Notes under the pieces: generated by a model
The model's database searches: none
What the model saw: the letters and a program-made list of their open reading frames with translations, nothing else
Told to the model about the DNA's origin: nothing
Shown here: in pieces, positions 27,177 through 36,617 of the stretch
Layout of the letters: every line of letters begins with the position of its first letter
Position numbering within the stretch: position 1 is the stretch's first letter
NCBI RefSeq assembly: GCF_042660705.1
Contig: NZ_JBHSUQ010000001.1
Source: Undibacterium_A arcticum
GTDB lineage: Bacteria; Pseudomonadota; Gammaproteobacteria; Burkholderiales; Burkholderiaceae_D
Reading direction: 5' to 3' (one strand)
DNA: 64,000 nucleotides
Position numbers and translations under genes: made by a program

Positions 27177-27955
27177 TCATTGCTGATTTTCCTGATTCGT
27201 CAACTCATCGGCGCGCAACTGCGCCGATTGCAAATCAATCGTGCCTTCGTAAATCGAGCGACCGCAGATCACCGCCTCGATGCCTTCGTCCTGCACCGCG
27301 CAGAGCGCCTCGACGTCGGCCAGATTGTGCAGACCGCCGGATGCGATCACCGGGATCTTGACCGCTTGCGCCAGCTTGACGGTGGCCTCGATATTGACGC
27401 CGCCCATCATGCCGTCGCGGCCGATGTCGGTGTAGACGATCGATTCGACGCCATAGGCTTCGAATTTCTGCGCCAGATCGATCACCTCGTGGCCGGACAG
27501 CTTGCTCCAGCCATCGGTCGCGACCTTGCCTTCCTTGGCATCCAGACCGACGATGATGTGGCCCGGGAACGCGCCGCAGGCGTCGTGCAGGAAACCGGGA
27601 CTCTTGACCGCCGCGGTACCGATGATGATGTAGGTGATGCCGTCGTCCAGATAGCGCTCGATCGTGTCCAGATCGCGGACACCGCCACCCAGTTGCACCG
27701 GGATCTCGTCGATCTCGTTGGCCACGGCGAATTCCTGTACCACCTTGATGATCGATTTGACCGCCGCCTCGTTCTTCGGCTTGCCGGCAAATGCGCCATT
27801 CAGGTCGACCAGATGCAGCCGGCGCGCGCCGCGCTGCAGCCAATGAAGGGCCATCTGGGCCGGGTCTTCGGAAACACGGTGGCTTGATCCATGTCGCCCT
27901 GTTTCAGGCGAACGCAGTGACCGTCTTTCAGGTCGATGGCAGGAATGAGCAGCAT
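27177..27955 (-). CDS. hisA: HisA isomerase (ProFAR isomerase), frame break
   Basis: The TIM-barrel isomerase that converts ProFAR to PRFAR. The true start is the ATG at 27953-27955 (MLLIPAIDLKDGHCVRLKQG, with the catalytic Asp in AIDLKDG). The frame breaks at the AAA of 27872-27874 on the plus strand. One extra T on the coding strand gives ATVFSEDPAQMALHWLQRGA and a protein of about 259 residues. The second catalytic Asp is in YTDIGRDGMMGG. A break in a biosynthetic gene of an otherwise complete pathway is probably a base-calling error. Confidence 0.92.
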
Positions 27956-28076
27956 GGCGGGCTTGGCTTGGTTGAGTTAAGAGAGTATCGACAGTATGAC
28001 GTCAATGTGGCTATGGGTGTGGCTATGGGTAGGAGCAAATTGATGACCGATCTGGTGTCCGGCTATTCTGCCGGAA

Positions 28077-28727
28077 TCACGGACTCCAGTGCACGAAATT
28101 TTTGTACAGTTGCAAACCCGCGCCGGCGCTCTTTTCCGGATGAAACTGGGTCGCGAAAATATTGTCGCGCGCCACTGCACAGGAGAATGGTGCGCCATAC
28201 AGCGTCTGGCCTACCGTGTGCGCCGGGTTTTCCGGCACCGCGTAATAGCTGTGCACGAAATAGAAATAACTGTCGTCGGCGATGCCGTTCCACAACGGAT
28301 GCGACACGCTTTGCTGCACCTGGTTCCAGCCCATTTGCGGCACTTTGAAGCGCGAACCGTCCTGCTGCAGCTGACCGTCGAGACGGAAACGGACCACCTT
28401 GCCTGGCAGCAAACCCAGCCCGGCAGTGCCCTGGCCGCTATCGCCTTCTTCGCTCCAGTCGAACAGCATTTGCTCGCCGACGCAGACGCCAAACAGCGGC
28501 TTGCTGCGCGCCGCCTCCAGCACCGCATCCTGCAGGCCCGACTCGCGCAGGCTGCGCATGCAGTCGCGCATCGCGCCCTGGCCCGGCAACACGATGCGTT
28601 CGGCGGCGCGGATTTCGGCGACGTCGCTCGAAATCCGCACCTCGATCTCGGGCGCGACATGGCGCAAGGCCTGCGCCACCGAGCGCAGATTCCCCATGCC
28701 GTAATCAACAATTGCAATCATTTTCAT
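28077..28727 (-). CDS. hisH: Imidazole glycerol phosphate synthase, glutaminase subunit
   Basis: A 216-residue class I glutamine amidotransferase. The nucleophile Cys is in PLFGVCVGEQMLFD and the catalytic His/Glu in FATQFHPEKS. It feeds ammonia to HisF. It lies three bases after marC. The 121-base gap to hisA contains a 12-base tandem repeat (gtggctatgggt, 28006-28029). Confidence 0.94.
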   Translation of the reverse strand: MKMIAIVDYGMGNLRSVAQALRHVAPEIEVRISSDVAEIRAAERIVLPGQGAMRDCMRSLRESGLQDAVLEAARSKPLFGVCVGEQMLFDWSEEGDSGQGTAGLGLLPGKVVRFRLDGQLQQDGSRFKVPQMGWNQVQQSVSHPLWNGIADDSYFYFVHSYYAVPENPAHTVGQTLYGAPFSCAVARDNIFATQFHPEKSAGAGLQLYKNFVHWSP

Positions 28728-28730
28728 CTT

Positions 28731-29354
28731 TTATCTCGCTAATACGGGTAACAGCCGTTGCAAGCCGTCGGCGATGATTTCCACCGCCAGCGCCGCCAGC
28801 ATCAGGCCCATCAGGCGGGTCGCGATATTGATGCCGGTACGGCCCAGCAAGCGCGCGATGCGACCGGCCATCGACAGCGCCATCACCACCAGCACCGCCA
28901 TCGCGACGCCGGCCACCAGCAGACCGACATACTGGGTCCAGCCCTTGATGTTATGCGAATACACGATCACGGTACTGATTGACCCTGGCCCGGTCAGGAA
29001 CGGGATGGCGAGCGGCACCACGCCGATATTGGGCTTGGTTTCGGCCTCCGTTTCTTCTTCCGGCGTACTGCGCGAGCCGCTCGCCTTGGCGTTCAGCATG
29101 TTCAGCGCAGTCAACAGGATCACCAGGCCGCCGCCGACCTGCAGTGAGCCGACCGAGATCCCGAAAAAATCGATGATCTGCTGGCCCAGCAATCCCGACA
29201 CCACGATCACCACCGCGACGCTGATCGCCGCCGTGATGATGGTCTTGCGGCGCTCTTCGTGCGTCATCTGTTCCGTCAGCGAAATGAAAATTGGCACCGC
29301 ACCCAGCGGGTTGACCAGCGCCAGTAACGCGACGAACAGCTTGGTACTGTCCAC
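28731..29354 (-). CDS. MarC-family inner-membrane protein
   Basis: A 207-residue, six-helix membrane protein of the MarC/UPF0056 family (LVNPLGAVPIFISLTEQMT; AIPFLTGPGSISTVIVYSHN). Its transport substrate is not established. It starts at a GTG that overlaps the hisB stop by one base (TAGTG), so it is embedded in the his operon and translationally coupled to it. Confidence 0.9.
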   Translation of the reverse strand: MDSTKLFVALLALVNPLGAVPIFISLTEQMTHEERRKTIITAAISVAVVIVVSGLLGQQIIDFFGISVGSLQVGGGLVILLTALNMLNAKASGSRSTPEEETEAETKPNIGVVPLAIPFLTGPGSISTVIVYSHNIKGWTQYVGLLVAGVAMAVLVVMALSMAGRIARLLGRTGINIATRLMGLMLAALAVEIIADGLQRLLPVLAR

Positions 29355-29959
29355 TACAGGCTGCCCTTGGTCGACGGAATCGTGCCGGCGGCGCGCGCAT
29401 CGAATTCGGCCGCCATCCGCAGCGCCCGGCCGAAAGCCTTGAATACGGTTTCACACTGATGATGAGCGTTGTCACCACGCAGGTTATCGATATGCATCGA
29501 CACCAGCGCGTGATTGACGAAGCCCTGGAAGAATTCGTGCGTCAGGTCGACATCGAACGAACCAATCATCGAGCGCTTGAACGGCACATGGAATTCCAGC
29601 CCCGGGCGCCCGGAGAAGTCGATCACCACCCGCGACAGTGCCTCGTCCAGCGGCACGTATGCATGGCCGTAGCGGCGGATGCCCTTCTTGTCGCCGATCG
29701 CCTTGGCAAATGCCTGGCCGAGCGTGATGCCGACGTCTTCCACTGTGTGGTGGGCGTCGATATGCAGGTCGCCGTGGGCCTCGATATCGAGGTCGAACAA
29801 GCCGTGGCGCGCGATCTGGTCCAGCATGTGGTCCAGAAACGGCACGCCGGTATTGAGCCTCTGCTGTCCGGTGCCGTCGATGTTGATCGCCACGCGGATC
29901 TGGGTTTCATTGGTGTTGCGGGTGATTTCGGCGGTGCGGGGAGCGAGCATGGTCGGCAT
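29354..29959 (-). CDS. hisB: Imidazoleglycerol-phosphate dehydratase
   Basis: A 201-residue single-function HisB with the duplicated metal-binding motifs HHTVEDVGI and HHQCETVFK, plus FLDHMLDQIARHG. It dehydrates imidazole glycerol phosphate to imidazole acetol phosphate. The N-terminal phosphatase domain of the enterobacterial enzyme is absent, as expected in this group. Confidence 0.95.
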   Translation of the reverse strand: MPTMLAPRTAEITRNTNETQIRVAINIDGTGQQRLNTGVPFLDHMLDQIARHGLFDLDIEAHGDLHIDAHHTVEDVGITLGQAFAKAIGDKKGIRRYGHAYVPLDEALSRVVIDFSGRPGLEFHVPFKRSMIGSFDVDLTHEFFQGFVNHALVSMHIDNLRGDNAHHQCETVFKAFGRALRMAAEFDARAAGTIPSTKGSL

Positions 29960-30004
29960 GGGTTTGGGTAGGGCTAAGGATTACAAGATTACAAAAACAC
30001 AAAA

Positions 30005-31078
30005 TTACAAAACGAGCGAAGCTTGCAGCGCATCGAGCAGCACGCGATTCTCTTCCGGGGTGCTGACGGTGATGCGCAGGCAATTCGCCAGCAGAGCATG
30101 CATTTTACCCACATTTTTGATCAGGACTTTGCGTTCCAGCAGGCGCGCGAACAGCTGGTCGGCATCGGGCTCCCGAATCAGCAGGAAATTGGCGGCCGAC
30201 GGGAACACCTCGATCCCCATGCCGGCCAGTGCCGCCGCCACGCGGCCGCGCTCGCTGCGCAACTGCGCGGCTTGGGCGTCGAGCACGGTGATGTGCTCCA
30301 GCACGAATTCGGCCGTGGCCTGGGTCAGCACATTGATATTGTATGGCGGCCTGACTTTGTCGAATTCCGCCAGCAGCGCCTTGCTGGCCGCCATGTAGCC
30401 GAGCCGGATGCCGGCCAGGCCGAGCTTGGACACGGTGCGCATTACGACCAGGTTGGCAAATTCCGGCAGCCGCGGCATGAAACTGGCCTGCGCGAACGGC
30501 TGGTAAGCCTCGTCGGCGATCACGATGCCGGTCTCGCCGACCGCACGGATGATCTCGACCATCGCATCGGCATCGAACAGGTTGGCGGTCGGGTTGTTTG
30601 GATAGGCCAGATACACGATCGCCGGCCGGTGTTGCGCAATCGCGGCCAGCATCGCGGCCAGGTCCAGCGTGAAATCGGGTTGCAGCGGTACACCGACAAA
30701 TTCGAGCCCGGCAAACTGGGCCGCCATCGCATACATTACGAAACCCGGCACCGGCGCCAGCACCTTGGCGCCGGGCCTGGCACAGGCCACCGAGATCAGC
30801 GAAATCAGTTCGTCCGAGCCATTGCCCAGCATCACGTCGAAACCGGCCGGCACTCCGAGCGTGGTGCAAATCATCGCCTTCAGCGCGGCGTAGGTCGGCA
30901 CCGGATAGCGATTCAGCGCGACGTCGCCCAAGCGCAGCGCCAGCGCAATGCGCAGCTCGTCCGGCAAGGTGTACGGATTTTCCATCGCGTCCAGCTTCAC
31001 CAGCCCGCTCGGGTCGGGCACGTGGTAAGCCGACAGCGCGCGAATGTCGGGACGGATGACGGTTTCGATTAAGGACAT
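30005..31078 (-). CDS. hisC: Histidinol-phosphate aminotransferase
   Basis: A 357-residue PLP enzyme starting MSLIETVIRPDIRALSAYHV. It has YPNNPTANLF, the DEAYQPFA block and the PLP-lysine region RTVSKLGLAGIRLGY. It transaminates imidazole acetol phosphate. I prefer this ATG to the upstream one (31153), which would add residues unlike the family. A 177-base gap separates it from the DNA methyltransferase upstream, so it may have its own promoter; a TATACT lies at 31123. Confidence 0.94.
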   Translation of the reverse strand: MSLIETVIRPDIRALSAYHVPDPSGLVKLDAMENPYTLPDELRIALALRLGDVALNRYPVPTYAALKAMICTTLGVPAGFDVMLGNGSDELISLISVACARPGAKVLAPVPGFVMYAMAAQFAGLEFVGVPLQPDFTLDLAAMLAAIAQHRPAIVYLAYPNNPTANLFDADAMVEIIRAVGETGIVIADEAYQPFAQASFMPRLPEFANLVVMRTVSKLGLAGIRLGYMAASKALLAEFDKVRPPYNINVLTQATAEFVLEHITVLDAQAAQLRSERGRVAAALAGMGIEVFPSAANFLLIREPDADQLFARLLERKVLIKNVGKMHALLANCLRITVSTPEENRVLLDALQASLVL

Positions 31079-31255
31079 GAGGATGGTGGTTTCAGGTGAT
31101 GCGCGCCGGCTGGCGCAAAAATATACTCTTGCAGTGTCGGCTTGTTTCCGCAAATAAATAAAGGGGCACAGTCACATACTCCTCATTTCTTAAAAATCTC
31201 GGGCGTTATCCAGTGCCCGCAACAGTCCCGCAAAATGCTGCCTTCGGGCGGCGCG

Positions 31256-32077
31256 TTACAGCGCCAGCGCGGTCTGGCCGTAGCCACAAGCGTCGCCACC
31301 CAGCGCGGCCAGCCGCTGCTCTATGATTTCACAATATTCGGTATTCAGCTCGAAGCCGACATAATCCCGGCCGCAGCGGCGCGCGGCCACCGCCGTGGTA
31401 CCGCTGCCCATGAACGGGTCGAGCACCACGCCCCCCGGCGGGCAGGAGGCCTTGACCATGCGCTCGACGATTTCGAGCGGCTTCTGGGTCGGGTGGTCGG
31501 CCCGCTCCCGATGCTCGCGATGCAGCCGCGACACGCTCCACACGTCCTTCGGGTTGTAGCCGAGTTCCAGCCATTTGGAGCCGACAAAGATCGAGCGCGA
31601 ACGGGCTTTCTTGGTTTCGGCATCGTACGGAATCCGGATCGCATCGAGGTCGAAATAATAGCCCTTCTGACGCACGAAAAAGCCGATGGTGTCGTGCACT
31701 GAGCTGAAGCTGCGCGTGCTGCCGCCCATCGACGGCACCCGCCGGTCCCAGATGATTTCGTTCATCATCGTCATGCGCTGCTTGAGCATCACGAAGATTT
31801 CCGGCGCATAGCGCCAGGTCAGGAAAATGTACAGGCTGCCGCTCGGCTTCAGCTTCGGCAGCGCCGCGTCGACCCAGTGCTGCATCCAGCGCAGATAGGC
31901 GTCGGCATCGAGCTTGTCGGAATCATTGCCGTAATCCTTGCCCAAGCCATACGGCGGGTCGGCCACGATCAGGTCGATCGCGCCGTCCGGGATGCGCGCC
32001 AGTCCATGCAGCGCGTCTTCGCAATAAATCCGGTTGCGCCAGTCGGTCCGTCCGTTCTGCATGCTGTGCTGATCCAT
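31256..32077 (-). CDS. Orphan DNA adenine/cytosine-N4 methyltransferase, beta class
   Basis: A 273-residue enzyme. The catalytic motif DPPY (residues 40-43, VADPPYGLG) precedes the SAM-binding motif DPFMGSGTT near the C-terminus, the order of beta-class N6-adenine or N4-cytosine methyltransferases; HPTQKP stands before the latter. The target-recognition region is about residues 60-200. No restriction endonuclease lies nearby, so it looks like a solitary, regulatory-type methyltransferase. It begins five bases after hisD and is co-directional with the his genes, so it is probably expressed with histidine synthesis. The target sequence cannot be predicted. Confidence 0.88.
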   Translation of the reverse strand: MDQHSMQNGRTDWRNRIYCEDALHGLARIPDGAIDLIVADPPYGLGKDYGNDSDKLDADAYLRWMQHWVDAALPKLKPSGSLYIFLTWRYAPEIFVMLKQRMTMMNEIIWDRRVPSMGGSTRSFSSVHDTIGFFVRQKGYYFDLDAIRIPYDAETKKARSRSIFVGSKWLELGYNPKDVWSVSRLHREHRERADHPTQKPLEIVERMVKASCPPGGVVLDPFMGSGTTAVAARRCGRDYVGFELNTEYCEIIEQRLAALGGDACGYGQTALAL

Positions 32078-32082
32078 GCGCT

Positions 32083-33414
32083 CTACTTCAGCCGCAATTC
32101 GGCGCTGCGCGCGTGCGCCTGCAAGCCTTCGCCATAGGCCAGTTCGGCGGCGACACGGCCCAGCGTTTGCGCGCCGGCCTGGCTGACATGAATCATGCTG
32201 GAGCGCTTCTGGAAGTCATACACCCCAAGCGGCGACGAGAAGCGCGCGGTGCGCGAAGTCGGCAGCACGTGGTTCGGGCCGGCGCAATAGTCGCCCAGTG
32301 CTTCCGACGAAAAACGGCCAAGGAACATGGCGCCGGCGTGACGAATCTTGTCGGCCCATTGCTGCGGGTTGTCGGTGGAAATTTCCAGATGCTCGGGCGC
32401 GATCAGGTTGGCGATCTCGCAGGCCTGGTCCATGTCGCGCACCAGGACCAGCGCGCCGCGATTGGTCAGCGAGGTACGGATCACGTCGCGCCGCGGCATC
32501 TGCTCGATCAAGCGGTTGATGCTGGCTTCGACCCGCGCCAGATACGCGGCGTCCGGACACAGCAGGATCGATTGTGCCAGCTCGTCGTGCTCGGCCTGCG
32601 AAAACAGGTCCATCGCGATCCAGTCCGGATCGGTGCTGCCGTCGCAGATCACCAGGATCTCCGACGGGCCGGCGATCATGTCGATGCCGACCGTGCCGAA
32701 CACGCGGCGCTTGGCGCATGCGACATAGGCATTGCCGGGACCGACAATCTTGTCGACCGGTGGCACCGTGGCGGTGCCATAGGCCAGCGCGCCGACTGCC
32801 TGCGCGCCGCCGATGGTAAACACGCGGTCGACGCCGGCAATCGCGGCCGCCGCCAGCACCAGTTCGTTGCGCACGCCATCCGGGGTCGGCACCACCATGA
32901 TGATTTCCTGCACTCCGGCCACCTTGGCCGGGATCGCGTTCATCAGCACCGACGACGGATAGGCCGCCTTGCCGCCCGGCACATAGATGCCGACCCGGTC
33001 GAGCGGCGTGACTTTTTGCCCGAGCACGGTGCCATCCGGCTCGGTGTAGCTGAACCCGGCCGAGCCGCATTCCAGCTTTTGCCGCTCGTGATACAGGCGC
33101 ACGCGGTCGGCGGCGGTCTGCAGTGCCAGCCGGCGCTCAGGCGCCAGGCCGGCCAGCGCGGCCTGCAATTCGGGCTGGCCGATTTCGAGCTGTGCCACGC
33201 TGGTGGCGCCGCCTTGCGGACGCTGCTGCAGGCGGTCGAACTGGTTGGTGTAATCGAGCACCGCGGCGTCGCCGCGGGCCTTGACGTCCGCCAGGATCTG
33301 CGCCGCGGCCTGCTCGATGGCGGCATCCTCGCTCGCCTCGAACGCCAGCAGCGCGCTCAGTTGCGCGCGAAAATCGGCATCGGCCGAATCGAGTTTGCGG
33401 ATGGTGATCGCCAT
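32083..33414 (-). CDS. hisD: Histidinol dehydrogenase
   Basis: A 443-residue, Zn-dependent enzyme for the last two oxidations of histidine synthesis. Recognised blocks are GIYVPGGKAAYPSSVLMNAI, IVGPGNAYVACAKR, AGPSEILVI and GNHVLPT-like GPNHVLPTSRTARFSS. It is complete and lies 150 bases after hisG. Confidence 0.96.
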   Translation of the reverse strand: MAITIRKLDSADADFRAQLSALLAFEASEDAAIEQAAAQILADVKARGDAAVLDYTNQFDRLQQRPQGGATSVAQLEIGQPELQAALAGLAPERRLALQTAADRVRLYHERQKLECGSAGFSYTEPDGTVLGQKVTPLDRVGIYVPGGKAAYPSSVLMNAIPAKVAGVQEIIMVVPTPDGVRNELVLAAAAIAGVDRVFTIGGAQAVGALAYGTATVPPVDKIVGPGNAYVACAKRRVFGTVGIDMIAGPSEILVICDGSTDPDWIAMDLFSQAEHDELAQSILLCPDAAYLARVEASINRLIEQMPRRDVIRTSLTNRGALVLVRDMDQACEIANLIAPEHLEISTDNPQQWADKIRHAGAMFLGRFSSEALGDYCAGPNHVLPTSRTARFSSPLGVYDFQKRSSMIHVSQAGAQTLGRVAAELAYGEGLQAHARSAELRLK

Positions 33415-33564
33415 GCGGCTGCCTTTTCAGAGCGTCAATATCGATCCATGGGAGCAATATCGACCAGTATATTCAAATAACGCTTATTTAAGCGCGGCAT
33501 TAAGCCTGGTAACCGAGGAGTATCATGATAAGCATGGCCTCTTGCGCAAACGTGCCAAGCCGGC

Positions 33565-34245
33565 TCAGGCCAGCCCGGCCTGGGTGCCTTTGGACGCGTT
33601 TTCAAACGCTTCCAGTATCGGCTGCAGCCGTTCGCGCTTCAGCTTCAGCGCCGCCTGATTGACCACCAGGCGCGATGATATGTCCATAATATGCTCGCAT
33701 TCCACCAGGTTGTTGGCGCGCAAGGTATTGCCGGTGCTGACCAGATCAACGATCGCGTCTGCCAGACCGACCAGCGGCGCCAGCTCCATCGACCCGTACA
33801 GCTTGATCAGGTCGACGTGCACGCCCTTGGCGGCAAAGTGTTCGCGCGCGATCTGGAAATACTTGGTGGCGACGCGCAGCCGCGCACCCTGACGCACCGC
33901 GCTGGCGTAGTCGAACCCGGCCTGCACCGCGACCGACATCCGGCATTTGGCGATCTCCAGATCGATCGGCTGGTATAGGCCTTCGCCGCCGTGTTCCTGC
34001 AAGACGTCCTTGCCGGCCACGCCGAAATCGGCGGCGCCGTACTGGACGTAGGTCGGCACGTCGGACGCACGCACGATGATCACGCGCACGTTCGGGTCAT
34101 TGGTCGGCAGGATCAGCTTGCGCGAGGTTTCCGGATTCTCGGTGACGGTGATGCCGGCCGCTTCCAGCAAGGGCAGCGTTTCGTCGAAAATCCGGCCTTT
34201 CGACAGCGCCAGGATCAGTTGTGAGTTCGACTGTGTGTCCATCAT
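33565..34245 (-). CDS. hisG: ATP phosphoribosyltransferase, short form
   Basis: A 226-residue short-form HisG (LALSKGRIFDETLPLLEAAG; GAADFGVAGKDVL). It starts histidine synthesis from ATP and PRPP. The short form lacks the regulatory C-terminal domain and normally needs HisZ, which is not in this window. Its start overlaps the murA stop by four bases. Confidence 0.94.
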   Translation of the reverse strand: MMDTQSNSQLILALSKGRIFDETLPLLEAAGITVTENPETSRKLILPTNDPNVRVIIVRASDVPTYVQYGAADFGVAGKDVLQEHGGEGLYQPIDLEIAKCRMSVAVQAGFDYASAVRQGARLRVATKYFQIAREHFAAKGVHVDLIKLYGSMELAPLVGLADAIVDLVSTGNTLRANNLVECEHIMDISSRLVVNQAALKLKRERLQPILEAFENASKGTQAGLA

Positions 34246-35492
34246 TTGATCCGCTCGATGTTGGCGCCGACCTTTGATAACTTCACTTCCATCTGGTCGT
34301 AACCGCGATCCAGATGGTAGATGCGGTCGACCACCGTCTGGCCCTGTGCCGCCAGGCCGGCGATCACCAGCGACGCCGAGGCGCGCAGATCGGTCGCCAT
34401 AACCGGCGCGCCGACCAGCTGCTCGGCGCCGGTGACGAAGGCGGTATTGCCTTCGATCTCGATGCCGGCGCCGAGCCGGTTCATTTCCTGCACATGCATG
34501 AAGCGGTTTTCAAAGATCGTTTCGGTGACGTGGCTGGTGCCGCTGGCGACGCAGTTGACCGCCATGAACTGGGCCTGCATGTCGGTCGGAAAGCCCGGAT
34601 ATTCGGTGGTGCGAAAACTGATCGCCTTCGGCCGCGACGCCATCTGGACCCGGATCCAGTCGGCGCCCGAGGTCAGGATCACGCCGGCTTCGCGCAGCTT
34701 GTCCATCGCCGAATCGAGGATGTCGCTGCGGGTATTTCTCAGCGTGACGTCACCGCCGGTGGCCGCCACCGCGCACAGGAAAGTGCCGGTCTCGATCCGG
34801 TCGGCGATCACTGCGTGCGACGCCCCGTGCAATTTTTCGACGCCCTGGATCACCAGCCGATCGGTGCCGATGCCGGCGATCTTGGCGCCCATGGCGACCA
34901 GCAGATTGGCCAGGTCGGTCACTTCCGGCTCGCGCGCGGCGTTTTCCAGGATCGTCTCGCCTTCGGCCAAGGTCGCCGCCATCAGCAGGTTTTCGGTGCC
35001 GGTCACCGTGATCATGTCGGTCACGATGCGGGTGCCCTTCAACTTCTTGGCCTTGGCGTGGATATAACCGGCCTCGATCGTGATCTCGGCGCCGAGCGCC
35101 TGCAGGCCTTTGATGTGCTGATCGACTGGACGCGAGCCGATCGCGCAACCGCCCGGCAGCGATACTTTCGCCTCGCCGAAACGCGCCAGCATCGGGCCGA
35201 GCACCAGGATCGCGGCGCGCATGGTTTTCACCAGTTCGTACGGCGCTTCCAGCTTGTCGATCGCGTTGCCCTGCAGGCGCACGCGATCGCCATCCTGCTC
35301 CGCGTGCAAACCCATCTGGCGCAGCAGCTTGAGCATGGTCGCGACGTCGTGCAGGCGCGGCACGTTGGAGAGGTCGACCGTGTCGGCGGTCAACAGGCCG
35401 GCGCACAGAATCGGCAGCGCCGCATTCTTGGCGCCGGAGATGGTGATTTCGCCGGCCAGACGATTGCCGCCGGTGATGAGCAGTTTATCCAT
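34242..35492 (-). CDS. murA: UDP-N-acetylglucosamine 1-carboxyvinyltransferase
   Basis: A 416-residue enzyme of the first committed step of peptidoglycan synthesis. Lys22-Asn23 are in SGAKNAALPI, and the catalytic, fosfomycin-target Cys116 is in LPGGCAIGSRP. The start overlaps the bolA stop by one base (TAATG). It is complete. Confidence 0.96.
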   Translation of the reverse strand: MDKLLITGGNRLAGEITISGAKNAALPILCAGLLTADTVDLSNVPRLHDVATMLKLLRQMGLHAEQDGDRVRLQGNAIDKLEAPYELVKTMRAAILVLGPMLARFGEAKVSLPGGCAIGSRPVDQHIKGLQALGAEITIEAGYIHAKAKKLKGTRIVTDMITVTGTENLLMAATLAEGETILENAAREPEVTDLANLLVAMGAKIAGIGTDRLVIQGVEKLHGASHAVIADRIETGTFLCAVAATGGDVTLRNTRSDILDSAMDKLREAGVILTSGADWIRVQMASRPKAISFRTTEYPGFPTDMQAQFMAVNCVASGTSHVTETIFENRFMHVQEMNRLGAGIEIEGNTAFVTGAEQLVGAPVMATDLRASASLVIAGLAAQGQTVVDRIYHLDRGYDQMEVKLSKVGANIERIK

Positions 35493-35731
35493 TATTGTTG
35501 GGCAAATTCTTCAGGGGTGAGCGTCTTCATCGACAGGGCATGGATTTCTTCGCGCATGCGATCGCCGAGCGCGGCATACACCAGCTGATGGCGCTGGATC
35601 GGGCGCTTGCCGGCGAAGGCGGTCGAGACGATGACGGCGGTGAAATGCTGGCCGTCACCGTCGACTTCGAGATGGCTGCAGTCGAGTCCGGCCGCGATAT
35701 AGGTTTTGACGAGTTCTGGAGTGGGCAACAC
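35492..35731 (-). CDS. BolA/IbaG-family protein
   Basis: A 79-residue BolA-like protein (LEVDGDGQHFTAVIVSTAF, then KRPIQRHQLVYAALGDRM). Such proteins pair with monothiol glutaredoxins in iron-sulfur handling, and a GrxD gene is at 14.5 kb. The position before murA matches IbaG (YrbA) of other proteobacteria. Confidence 0.9.
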   Translation of the reverse strand: MLPTPELVKTYIAAGLDCSHLEVDGDGQHFTAVIVSTAFAGKRPIQRHQLVYAALGDRMREEIHALSMKTLTPEEFAQQ

Positions 35732-35804
35732 GATAGTTCTTCCTGATACCGGGTATGTTGATTGAATTTACAAATAATTGACAGATAGTGCAACAGTGCG
35801 CGGA

Positions 35805-36617
35805 TCAATGACGCAGCTTGTAACCGCTCTGCAACAAGCGCAGCGCCGCCGTCGCCATCACCACGAAGGCCAGCAGCACGACCGCAAAGCTGTGCCACGG
35901 ACTGACATCGGACTGGCCGAAGAAACCGTAACGGAAGCCGTCGATCATGTAAAAGAATGGATTGAAATGCGACACCGCCTGCCAGAATGGCGGCAGCGAA
36001 TGGATTGAATAAAACACGCCGGACAGGAAGGTGGCCGGCATGATCAGAAAATTCTGGAACGCGGCCAGCTGGTCGAACTTTTCGGCCCAGATCCCGGCGA
36101 TCAAGCCCATGGTGCCCATCATCGCCGCGCCCAGCAAGGCGAAGATCACGATCCACCACGGCGCCACGAACGACAGGCTGGCGAACCAGGCGGTGACCAC
36201 GAACACGCCGAGCCCGACCACCACACCGCGCACTACCGCGGCCAACGCATAGGCGGAAAACAGTTCCCAGGGCGACAGCGGCGGCAGCAGTACGAACACC
36301 AGGTTGCCGGTGATCTTGGACTGGATCAGCGATGACGATGCATTGGCGAACGCGTTCTGCAGCACACTCATCATCACCAGGCCGGGAATCAGGAAGGCAG
36401 TGTAGCGTACCCCGGGATAGACTTGCACGTGCGCTTCTAGCACATGGCCGAAGATCAGCAGGTACAGCATCGCGGTCAGGATCGGCGCCGCCACGGTCTG
36501 CGTGGCCACCTTCCAGAAACGCAGCATCTCCTTGTAGAACAGGGTCTGAAAGCCCTTCGAGATCAGGCGCGCACGCACGCTCGGCGTGACTGCAGCGTTT
36601 GCCACTGGGTGTGTCAT
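35805..36617 (-). CDS. ABC-2 type transporter permease
   Basis: A 270-residue membrane protein with six predicted helices and the ABC-2 pattern (FYKEMLRFWKVATQTVAAPI; GVFYSIHSLPPFWQAVSHFN). It forms an exporter with the ATPase upstream, whose stop overlaps its start (TAATG). The substrate is unknown; the location next to mla suggests an envelope role. Confidence 0.9.
   Translation of the reverse strand: MTHPVANAAVTPSVRARLISKGFQTLFYKEMLRFWKVATQTVAAPILTAMLYLLIFGHVLEAHVQVYPGVRYTAFLIPGLVMMSVLQNAFANASSSLIQSKITGNLVFVLLPPLSPWELFSAYALAAVVRGVVVGLGVFVVTAWFASLSFVAPWWIVIFALLGAAMMGTMGLIAGIWAEKFDQLAAFQNFLIMPATFLSGVFYSIHSLPPFWQAVSHFNPFFYMIDGFRYGFFGQSDVSPWHSFAVVLLAFVVMATAALRLLQSGYKLRH

Noticed and set aside
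20432..27874. Reading petA, hisA, mscL and the HIT gene as true pseudogenes
   Set aside because: Each is restored by one base in a homopolymer run and otherwise shows full conservation. Loss of several core functions at once is less likely than base-calling errors.
32113..33480. Open frame of 455 codons antisense to hisD, and the similar one at 34314-35588 antisense to murA
   Set aside because: Both are reverse frames of intact, well-identified enzymes and have no motif of their own.
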